21,174 bases of DNA from Lachnospiraceae bacterium UBA6987. GTDB taxonomy: Bacteria > Bacillota > Clostridia > Lachnospirales > Lachnospiraceae. The stretch lies in the NCBI GenBank assembly GCA_002449955.1, contig DJYD01000013.1, positions 1 to 21,174 on the forward strand, given 5' to 3'. Each line of letters begins with the position of its first letter. Position 1 is the first letter of the stretch. Shown here piece after piece: positions 14,801-20,363 of the stretch. The notes beneath the pieces are model-generated. The model saw only the letters and a list, made by a program, of their open reading frames with translations. It had not been told where the DNA came from and ran no database searches. The position numbers were made by a program, and so were the translations under genes.

Positions 14801-15842
14801 GCCTTACGGCTTTGAAACGCCTGGTTCCACGAAGCAGATCCCCCTGCCGGTCTGCGAGGAAGTACAGGTGATTGGTCAGACCAGGGAGATGTATCAGTGC
14901 CTGCGAAGCGACCACACGATCGTCTGGGTGGAGAAGAGATTCATCGAGACGGACTTCGAAGTGATCTTCAGTACGGCCAGGATCGGCCGGTGGAAATTTT
15001 CGCTGGAGGGTGGCGACCCCGACGACGAGTATATGGACGATGATGCCGTATACGCATATCTTGGCGACGTGTACTATAAGGGACAGTGGGGAACCCTGTT
15101 CTATGTGATCGGCCGGCGGGGGGGAAAATGGCAGAAGGTCGCTGTTCCCAATGCCATAAGGAACAAAGACGTATCGCTCGGCGCAGGCGTAGGCTGGGTC
15201 TGCAATTCCTGGATGGCGTATAGTACCTATGGCCGCGTGAATTTCTGTGCCGGTGAGGGCATCTGCTGGCTGGATTCCGTGGACGTGCCGGTAGGGCAGA
15301 CCATCGGATCCGTGTCAAAATTCCCGGTGCCGTGCCTCTCCGGCTACAAGTTCGAGGGCTGGTATACCGATCCGGTCCTCGGCGAGTGGGTCGATGCGGC
15401 GACACCCATCAGGGAGAGCATGACGGTCTACGCACACTATAAGTATCTGTACGACGATTATCAGGCGGCCACGCAGGATGCGCCGATCTATGACCGGACC
15501 AGCACGAGCAAAGGCGAGATCCTCGGTTATGTGGAAGCCGGCGAGACGGTCATCGTGCAGAAGGAAAGCAAGGAGCATAAATTTGCCTGGGTCACGCACA
15601 AGGGGGTAAGCGGCTGGGTGCAGACGCGTTACCTTGTCAGCGGAAATGTGAAACGTGTTATCGCAAGTCCCAAGACCGACATGGCGATTCGGAGCGAAGC
15701 AAAGTACAAAAAGGGAACGGTCTATCGTAAAATCAAGCAGGCAGAGCTCTTTTTGGATATTGGTTCGAAGGACAGCTACGAGAAGGTAGCCTACCCCTGT
15801 GCGGATGGATATGCGTATATCGCCAAGGATCAGTTTGAGTAG
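11817..15842 (+). CDS. Large secreted multidomain surface protein (Cys-ribbon, PG-binding, FnIII-like, SH3b and InlB-type repeats)
   Basis: 1341 residues. A signal peptide (1-26, ending TAEA) is followed by four tandem repeats of about 38 residues (about 36-189) built on HxWxxW, PxC, RCxxC, xET and GH. Residues 197-258 resemble a peptidoglycan-binding fold (LGDSGILVVIAQELLKDGG, then YTGVCDGIFREDLALAIKTYEKSAGL). An unassigned Cys-containing region spans 268-400, an FnIII-like segment about 400-486, and an SH3b-like segment about 598-660 (VNVRRGPGKSFERI). InlB/Flg_new-like repeats lie at about 899-969 (FDPDGG, SGYYFAGW) and 1140-1207 (SGYKFEGWYTD); a diverged one may lie at 675-734. Further SH3b-like segments occupy 1213-1275 and 1278-1340. 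There is no LPXTG or C-terminal membrane anchor, so retention would rely on wall-binding domains. It probably acts in the cell wall or in adhesion; no enzymatic domain is recognisable. Confidence 0.85.
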   Translation: MKKNGTLIMLLAVFILTAAFGKTAEADGVEPAQHDHIWEQADVAMRPTCTSPAYYVIRCQICGKEETHITEPALGHDWTAWDLVKPAQCTYHGAEARRCRRCNVQETREVAPLGHSWGAWKVAQAPSCFAEGKETRECSRCLITESRAVPKTEHKWGNWHVTTAPKHGNSGTEERRCPVCMATETRTIPAEKPEMQLGDSGILVVIAQELLKDGGEYTGVCDGIFREDLALAIKTYEKSAGLNETGAIYPDTLPLLAKRFLESLEGEIPSGECTIFIFQDTGLHVDALRECKYTSNGDGTHRVEPVIIGFDFNNWKEEQAEIYFPAGAEFKQNAYNSPCHPDGDKSVCMDCGADMGAWLTQQVELNLDALLAALDKYGDGIGINLNILPDELTDYDLPPVEGMEYNTFWAPCLKWDPFPGALRYDVYVWKMEADGNGKEELLVEDCVENATGYYLEDLEPGKYLAAVLAKNDGGAVSDHTFLYFGVVGDTMPEPLEVELKDGCASWAYEYGNLSPIFHVDLIRAYVIDHGLNHESVYEADTENAYMDFTEVYAELAVKGKMQPGDFLFVGVEAIDADGILKDSAMVHSEFIPWVMPNFYRVLCAVNVRRGPGKSFERIGGYSLGDYFVSFGTETGEDGTYYVVNYKGQTGYVLSSCAAWFAPKLFTSHVDMGDGKSAEVFTNPDGTIDQTDLENKVQKLGWRLAGLKQTGGSGTGELDLTKVLSPGDTFEAVWEKDPDYVFVRFCKNAQGESAQVYDPEGKLTDKEIPIRIGTAFRIRTGGGEAYIPGWRCWDGDSYLEVTDATPFTGKMTTVFMYERKGQEITLGRKTLTGRPEELLYLYDVNNKPIGRLQEGDVLTITDRDNRAGNFAMMYKVSVKRLNKEGYAYAELLEGLNGAESWNIYFDPDGGFCPVAWLKATYQKGYPYPTLTQYPAATRSGYYFAGWTDKTGNVVTPGYEFTDSVKLKANWIKYTGQEVKQGLTISLGAVPFEEQTKPYGFETPGSTKQIPLPVCEEVQVIGQTREMYQCLRSDHTIVWVEKRFIETDFEVIFSTARIGRWKFSLEGGDPDDEYMDDDAVYAYLGDVYYKGQWGTLFYVIGRRGGKWQKVAVPNAIRNKDVSLGAGVGWVCNSWMAYSTYGRVNFCAGEGICWLDSVDVPVGQTIGSVSKFPVPCLSGYKFEGWYTDPVLGEWVDAATPIRESMTVYAHYKYLYDDYQAATQDAPIYDRTSTSKGEILGYVEAGETVIVQKESKEHKFAWVTHKGVSGWVQTRYLVSGNVKRVIASPKTDMAIRSEAKYKKGTVYRKIKQAELFLDIGSKDSYEKVAYPCADGYAYIAKDQFE

Positions 15843-15863
15843 GCACAGGCCTGAAAAGGAAGG

Positions 15864-15897
15864 GAGACCGTCCGGATGCGTTCCGGGCGGTCTTTTC
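15864..15897 (+). terminator. Intrinsic terminator after the large surface protein gene
   Basis: GACCGTCCGGA pairs with TCCGGGCGGTC (one T-G pair) around a short loop, followed by TTTTCG. The T run is short, but the stem is strong. Confidence 0.82.
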
Positions 15898-16002
15898 GTG
15901 AGCACCGAATAACAGGAAAAACCCTATGAAATGGCCACTATAAAGCGAATTTAAACGCCATGCGTGGTAAATATTTCATTTGGAAGAATTCGTAAAAAAG
16001 GC

Positions 16003-16031
16003 TTGCATTTCTCCGTGCCCTCGGGTAAGAT
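16003..16031 (+). promoter_or_regulatory. Promoter of the uracil permease-pyrR operon
   Basis: TTGCAT (16003-16008), 17-bp spacer, TAAGAT (16026-16031). Expected start near 16038, just ahead of the PyrR-binding hairpin. The stretch from 15898 to 16002 holds no gene; its only visible structure is a nested inverted repeat at 15927-15978. Confidence 0.72.
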
Positions 16032-16044
16032 AAGGACGAACATA

Positions 16045-16163
16045 AATCTTTAAGCCTGGTACAGAGAGACCGGCAAGAGGCATGCCATACGAAGCGGAAG
16101 CGGTGCATACTGCACGCCCCGGAGGGTAGACGATCTTGCCAAGCAGGCAAGGTCAGTTTTTTT
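16045..16163 (+). promoter_or_regulatory. PyrR-dependent transcription attenuator (binding loop, antiterminator, terminator)
   Basis: The PyrR loop spans 16047-16079: CTGGT and ACCGG enclose ACAGAGAG, containing the CNGNGAG loop signature, with an outer TCTT/AAGA stem and a TAAG bulge. The terminator pairs GATCTTGCC (16132-16140) with GGCAAGGTC (16146-16154), followed by AG and seven T (16157-16163). GGCAAGA (16072-16078) in the 3' arm of the PyrR loop is exactly complementary to TCTTGCC (16134-16140) in the terminator, giving the expected antiterminator. When UMP/UTP is high, PyrR should hold the upstream loop, free the terminator and stop transcription. Confidence 0.9.
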
Positions 16164-16199
16164 GTAAGGATTTATGAAATCAAATCGGAGGCAAATCCT

Positions 16200-17558
16200 A
16201 TGAACGAACAACAACCCATCTACAATGCCAAGGAGCTTGGCACCGGCAAGACGCTGGTGCTCGGAGTACAGCATCTGTTTGCCATGTTCGGCGCTACGGT
16301 GCTTGTGCCGCTGTTAACGGGCCTTTCCGTTTCCGCAACGCTGCTGTTTGCGGGTCTTGCAACGCTGTTCTGCCACTTCGTGACCGGAAGAAAGATCCCC
16401 GTGTTCCTGGGATCCTCCTTCGCCTTCCTGGGTGGCTATGCGGCTATCGCGCCGACCACTCTCGCGGATAACGTGACCCCGAACCCGGACCTGCCGAGAC
16501 TTCTTCCCTATGCCTGCTTTGGCGTGGCCTGCGCGGGTCTTCTCTATCTGGTCCTTGCTGCGATCTGCAAGGCCGTCGGTAGCAAGAAGATCATGCAGTT
16601 CTTCCCGCCCGTCGTGACCGGCCCCATCATCATCGCCATCGGCATGAACCTGGCCCCTTCGGCTATCAATAACTGCTCCCAGAACTGGTGGATCGCTCTC
16701 GTCGCGATCGTGGTCGTCATCGTGGCCAACCTGTGGGGCAAGGGCATGATCAAGATCATCCCCATCCTGCTCGGCGTCGTTGCCTCCTATCTGGTCGCGG
16801 CCGTCACCGGCAACGTGGACTTCACCATGGTCAAGGAAGCGGCCTGGATCGGCCTGCCTTTCCATATGAAAGATACCGTCTTCGGCCTGTTTGGCAGCGG
16901 TGAAGTTGACGGCGGCCTTCTGCTTTCCGCGGTCATCACCATCGTCCCGATCGCTTTCGCCACCATGATGGAACACGTCGGCGATATCTCCGCCATCGGT
17001 TCCACGGTCGAGAAGAATTTCATTGAAGATCCCGGCCTGCACCGCACCCTGATCGGCGACGGCATCGGCACCACCATCGCGGCCCTCTTCGGCGCCCCGG
17101 CCAACACCACCTACGGCGAAAACACCGGCGTGCTTGCCCTGACCAAGGTCTATGATCCCTTCGTGGTCCGTCTGGCTGCCTATTTCGCGATCCTGCTTTC
17201 CTTCTGCCCGAAGTTCGCGGCGATCATCCGCGTGATGCCTACCGCGACCATCGGCGGTGTTTCCCTGATCCTGTACGGCATGATCTCCGCGATCGGTATC
17301 CGCAACATGGTCGAGAACCACACCGACTTCCAGAAGTCCCGCAACATCATCATCGCAGCCCTGATCATCGGCCTGGCGATCGGCGTGAACTTCTCCGCTG
17401 CCGGCTCCATCAGCTTCGCAATCGGCTCCATGAATATCTCCCTGTCCGGTCTTGCGGTTGCTTCCATCGTCGGCATCCTGCTGAACGCGATCCTGCCCGG
17501 CAGACGTACCGACCTTGACCACAACGATAAGCTGTCCGGTTCCCTGGGCAAGTATTAA
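16200..17558 (+). CDS. Uracil permease, NCS2 family
   Basis: 452 residues, the usual length, highly hydrophobic with the 7+7 inverted-repeat membrane layout of UraA-type nucleobase:proton symporters. Family signatures are LGVQHLFAMFGATVLVPLLTGL (19-40), the substrate-site helix with Glu258-His259 (MMEHVGD), DPGLHRTLIGDGIGT and APANTTYGENTGV (299-311) with its conserved Glu307. NCS2 members also carry xanthine or uric acid; the PyrR attenuator in the leader and the pyrR gene next door make uracil the best substrate assignment (uraA or pyrP in other genomes). GGAGG precedes the ATG at 16200. Confidence 0.93.
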   Translation: MNEQQPIYNAKELGTGKTLVLGVQHLFAMFGATVLVPLLTGLSVSATLLFAGLATLFCHFVTGRKIPVFLGSSFAFLGGYAAIAPTTLADNVTPNPDLPRLLPYACFGVACAGLLYLVLAAICKAVGSKKIMQFFPPVVTGPIIIAIGMNLAPSAINNCSQNWWIALVAIVVVIVANLWGKGMIKIIPILLGVVASYLVAAVTGNVDFTMVKEAAWIGLPFHMKDTVFGLFGSGEVDGGLLLSAVITIVPIAFATMMEHVGDISAIGSTVEKNFIEDPGLHRTLIGDGIGTTIAALFGAPANTTYGENTGVLALTKVYDPFVVRLAAYFAILLSFCPKFAAIIRVMPTATIGGVSLILYGMISAIGIRNMVENHTDFQKSRNIIIAALIIGLAIGVNFSAAGSISFAIGSMNISLSGLAVASIVGILLNAILPGRRTDLDHNDKLSGSLGKY

Positions 17559-17578
17559 TCTCTTAACGTAATGCTTAG

Positions 17579-17650
17579 GGGCTGCCGCAAGCTGCTGTCC
17601 TTGACGGGTTAGAGGATCCGTCAGACGTGACCTGCGGCAGCCCTTTCTTT
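17579..17650 (+). terminator. Branched hairpin with T run between the uracil permease and pyrR genes
   Basis: GGGCTGCCGCA (17579-17589) pairs with TGCGGCAGCCC (17633-17643), followed by TTTCTTTTT. Inside is a second stem, TGACGG/CCGTCA. It looks like a terminator or attenuator that would lower pyrR expression relative to the permease. I see no convincing PyrR-loop consensus in the inner stem, so whether it is regulated is unknown. Confidence 0.72.
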
Positions 17651-17661
17651 TTGGAGGAAAT

Positions 17662-18210
17662 ATGGAACATTACAAGGCAACGCTGATGGATGAGGCCGCG
17701 GTGAAGCGCGCGGTCAAGCGCATTGCTCATGAAATTGTGGAACGGAATAACGGGGGAGAGGACCTCTGCTTTGTCGGCATTAAAAGAAGGGGGATCCCGC
17801 TCGCACACCTGATCGCAAAATATGTAGAAGAGATCGAAGGCACGAAGATTCCGGTGGGGGCTCTTGATATCACATTTTACCGTGATGACCTGAAGAAGAA
17901 ATCGGAAAATCCGGAGGTGCATCCTTCGGACATCGGCTTCCCGATCGAGGGCGAGCATGTGGTCCTGGTGGATGACGTGCTCTTTACCGGCCGCACGGTC
18001 TCGGCAGCGCTGGACGCCCTGAAGGAATACGGCAGAGCCGCCTCCATCCAGCTGGCGGTCCTCGTGGACCGCGGCCACAGGGAGCTCCCGATCCGCGGCG
18101 ACTATGTGGGCAAGAACGTCCCCACCAGCCGCGCGGAATTCATCGCGGTGAAGCTTCCGCCCTACGACGAGAAGATCGCCGTGGAACTGCACGAGATGCA
18201 GGGAGAATAA
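17662..18210 (+). CDS. pyrR: Bifunctional pyr operon regulator / uracil phosphoribosyltransferase PyrR
   Basis: 182 residues, the usual PyrR length. PyrR binds pyr mRNA leaders in the presence of UMP or UTP to cause attenuation, and it also converts uracil plus PRPP to UMP. Visible signatures are FVGIKRRGIPLA (37-48), DITFYRDDL (69-77), the PRPP-binding motif VVLVDDVLFTGRT (100-112) and LVDRGHRELPIRGDYVGKNVPTS (134-156). GGAGG precedes the ATG. With the uracil permease it forms a compact salvage and feedback operon, whose own leader carries the PyrR site. The stop is only 2 bases from the next gene. Confidence 0.97.
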   Translation: MEHYKATLMDEAAVKRAVKRIAHEIVERNNGGEDLCFVGIKRRGIPLAHLIAKYVEEIEGTKIPVGALDITFYRDDLKKKSENPEVHPSDIGFPIEGEHVVLVDDVLFTGRTVSAALDALKEYGRAASIQLAVLVDRGHRELPIRGDYVGKNVPTSRAEFIAVKLPPYDEKIAVELHEMQGE

Positions 18211-18212
18211 AA

Positions 18213-18917
18213 ATGGCAACATACGTCATGGGGGATGTCCACGGCGAGTATGATAAATTCATGAGCCTGCTTGAGCAGATCGGACTGCGGGAGGAAGACA
18301 CGCTCTATCTGATGGGAGACGTTCTGGACCGCGGGCCGCATCCGATCAAGCTGCTGTTAAAGCTGATGGAGATGCCGAATGCGTTCTGCCTGCTCGGCAA
18401 TCATGAGCAGATGGCGCTCGAATGCCTGCCCTTCCTGATGCAGGAGATCACGGAGGAATCCGCCCGTGCGTTCGGCGAGGAAGAGATGAAGGCGCTTGCC
18501 TCCTGGCTGCAGAACGGCTGCGAAACGACGCTTAAGGAGTTCAGGACGCTTGATCGCGAAATGCAGGAGGAGGTGCTCGAGTACCTGCGGGACCTGCTGC
18601 TCTATGTGGAGCTGAACGCAGGCGGTGCGCGCTACTTTCTTGTGCACGCCGGTTTAAACGGTTTTTCCCCGGAGAAAAAGATAGAAGATTACTCTCTCTT
18701 TGATTTGATCTGGCAGCGGGCGGATTACGGCAGGCGGTATTTTCCGGACAAGATCCTCGTCACCGGCCATACGCCGACGCAGACTATTGCGGAAAATCCG
18801 GAACCCGGCCGCATTTTCCGCGGAAACGGACACCTCGCCATCGACTGCGGCGCCGGCTTTCCGGACGGAAAGCTTGCGACCGTCTGCCTCGAGACCGGAA
18901 AGGAATACTACGCGTAA
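18213..18917 (+). CDS. PPP-family metallophosphatase (serine/threonine phosphatase or diadenosine tetraphosphatase type)
   Basis: 234 residues. All calcineurin-like metal-site motifs are in order: GDVHG (7-11), GDVLDRG (35-41), GNHE (62-65), VHAG with His145 and GHTP with His186. The protein should hold a dinuclear metal centre and cleave phosphoesters in the cytoplasm. Bacterial relatives are PrpA/PrpB-type protein phosphatases and ApaH-type Ap4A hydrolases; sequence alone does not separate these here, and the short length with IDCGAGF near the end fits the PrpA-like group. It starts 2 bases after pyrR with a weak GGGAGA site, so it is translated from the same message. A link to pyrimidine metabolism is not otherwise evident. 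Confidence 0.87.
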   Translation: MATYVMGDVHGEYDKFMSLLEQIGLREEDTLYLMGDVLDRGPHPIKLLLKLMEMPNAFCLLGNHEQMALECLPFLMQEITEESARAFGEEEMKALASWLQNGCETTLKEFRTLDREMQEEVLEYLRDLLLYVELNAGGARYFLVHAGLNGFSPEKKIEDYSLFDLIWQRADYGRRYFPDKILVTGHTPTQTIAENPEPGRIFRGNGHLAIDCGAGFPDGKLATVCLETGKEYYA

Positions 18918-18945
18918 TCAGACAGGCAATCCGTGCATAAATCCC

Positions 18946-18973
18946 TTGTTTTTCAGCGGGTCTGTGCTATACT
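18946..18973 (+). promoter_or_regulatory. Promoter of ackA
   Basis: TTGTTT (18946-18951), 16-bp spacer, TATACT (18968-18973). It lies 57 bases upstream of the ATG. Confidence 0.72.
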
Positions 18974-19030
18974 GATAATGCGACCATCTGTGCCGGTATC
19001 AGAAAACCGGACAGCTTAAGGAGGAATAGA

Positions 19031-20224
19031 ATGAAAGTTTTAGTCATCAACTGCGGAAGCTCGTCCCTGAAGTATCAGCTCATCGACAGCGAGACCGAAG
19101 CCGTCATGGCGAAGGGCCTGTGCGAACGCATCGGGATCGATGGAAGGCTCACTCATAAGCCTGCTTCCGGCGGAAAATATGAATACAATGATCCGCTGCC
19201 TACTCACGTGGAGGCGGTCTCTGCGGTACTGGCCAAGCTGACCGATCCCGAAGTCGGTGTGATCAAGGATCTGTCCGAGATCGGCGCTGTCGGCCACCGC
19301 ATCGTGCACGGCGGCGAAAAGTTCAAGGCTGCGACCCTGCTGACCGAAGAAGCCCTTGCCGAGATCGACAAGTGCAGCGAGCTGGCTCCTCTGCACAACC
19401 CGGCCAACCTGATCGGCATTCGTGCCTGCCAGAAACTGATGCCCGGCGTGCCCATGGTCGGCGTGTTCGATACCGCTTTCCATCAGACCATGCCGCCGAA
19501 GGCCTATCTGTACAGCATTCCTTACGATTACTATGAAAAATACAAAGTCCGCCGCTACGGCTTCCACGGCACCTCCCACAGCTATGTGTCCAAGCGCGCG
19601 GCTGAGATCCTCGGCAAGGATGTGAAAGAATTGAAGACCATCGTCTGCCACCTCGGCAACGGCGCCAGCCTGTCTGCCGTGAAGTACGGTGAATCCATCG
19701 ATACCTCCATGGGCTTCACCCCTTTGGACGGCGTCTCCATGGGCACCCGTTCCGGCGGCCTCGATCCGGCCATTCTGGAATTCCTCAGCAAGAAGGAAGG
19801 CCTGACCATTGAAGAACTCATGGTCATCCTGAACAAGCGCTCCGGCATGCTGGGCCTGTCCGGCGTCTCCTCCGACTTCCGCGATCTGGAAGCGGCGGCG
19901 AAGGAAGGCAATGAGCGCGCGCAGACCGCTCTGGACGTCTTCACCTACCGCGTGGCGAAGTTTATCGGCTACTACACCGCTGCCATGAACGGCGTGGACG
20001 TGATCTGCTTCACTGCCGGCATCGGCGAGAACGACGCGGCCGTCCGTGCGACCATCCTGTCCTACCTCGAATTCCTTGGCATCAAGCTGGATGAAGCGGC
20101 GAACAACTGCCACGGCGAGGAACGCATCATTTCCACCCCGGATTCCAAGGTGACGGTCATGGTTGTTCCGACCAACGAAGAGCTGGCCATCGCCCGTGAG
20201 ACCGTGGCGATCGTGAATAAATAA
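19031..20224 (+). CDS. ackA: Acetate kinase
   Basis: 397 residues, full length. Acetate kinase converts acetyl phosphate plus ADP to acetate plus ATP, the energy-yielding last step of acetate fermentation. ASKHA-fold signatures are NCGSSSLKYQL (7-17), VGHRIVHGGEKF with Arg90 (87-98), FDTAFHQTMP with Asp147, YGFHGTSH with His179 (176-183), CHLGNGASL (206-214) and LSGVSSDFRDLE; the catalytic Asp, Arg and His are all present. AAGGAGG is placed 6 bases before the ATG. The gene has its own promoter and a strong terminator, and the usual partner pta is not adjacent. Codon use looks biased toward C-ending codons, as in highly expressed genes. Confidence 0.98.
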   Translation: MKVLVINCGSSSLKYQLIDSETEAVMAKGLCERIGIDGRLTHKPASGGKYEYNDPLPTHVEAVSAVLAKLTDPEVGVIKDLSEIGAVGHRIVHGGEKFKAATLLTEEALAEIDKCSELAPLHNPANLIGIRACQKLMPGVPMVGVFDTAFHQTMPPKAYLYSIPYDYYEKYKVRRYGFHGTSHSYVSKRAAEILGKDVKELKTIVCHLGNGASLSAVKYGESIDTSMGFTPLDGVSMGTRSGGLDPAILEFLSKKEGLTIEELMVILNKRSGMLGLSGVSSDFRDLEAAAKEGNERAQTALDVFTYRVAKFIGYYTAAMNGVDVICFTAGIGENDAAVRATILSYLEFLGIKLDEAANNCHGEERIISTPDSKVTVMVVPTNEELAIARETVAIVNK

Positions 20225-20242
20225 CTGACAACAGCGACTTGG

Positions 20243-20277
20243 CGGGTCCGCGATCTATCTCGCGGACCCGTTTGTTT
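20243..20277 (+). terminator. Intrinsic terminator after ackA
   Basis: A perfect 11-bp stem, CGGGTCCGCGA (20243-20253) with TCGCGGACCCG (20260-20270), a 6-base loop and TTTGTTT. Confidence 0.95.
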
Positions 20278-20280
20278 CTG

Positions 20281-20350
20281 AAAAACCCTCCCCAATGCCT
20301 TCCCCTTTAGGGGAAGGTGTCACGCGCAGCGTGACGGATGAGGTGGAAAG
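20281..20350. repeat. Two-hairpin intergenic repeat upstream of fmt
   Basis: Two adjacent perfect hairpins: CCTTCCCC/GGGGAAGG (20298-20305/20310-20317) and GTCACGC/GCGTGAC (20319-20325/20329-20335), then GGATGAGGTGG. This combination resembles a dispersed intergenic repeat that I recall from clostridial gut genomes. It fills nearly all of the ackA-fmt gap, and no other promoter for fmt is obvious. It does not resemble the elements at 2389 and 6001. Confidence 0.6.
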
Positions 20351-20363
20351 GCAGGAGGAGAAC

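Noticed and set aside
16045..16163. Purine riboswitch upstream of the NCS2 permease
   Set aside because: The conserved purine riboswitch core is absent, while a complete PyrR loop, antiterminator and terminator are present.
16314..17522. 402-residue open frame on the - strand opposite the uracil permease gene
   Set aside because: It is rich in Asp, Gly and His with no recognisable motif or ribosome binding site, as expected of a shadow frame opposite a C-rich third-position coding sequence. The + strand gene has clear NCS2 signatures.
17590..17632. Second PyrR-binding loop between the permease gene and pyrR
   Set aside because: The inner stem TGACGG/CCGTCA has loop GTTAGAGGAT, which does not fit the CNGNGAG consensus seen in the first leader.
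19040..20113. 357-residue open frame on the - strand opposite ackA
   Set aside because: Same shadow effect over a highly biased gene; no domain, and the acetate kinase reading is certain.
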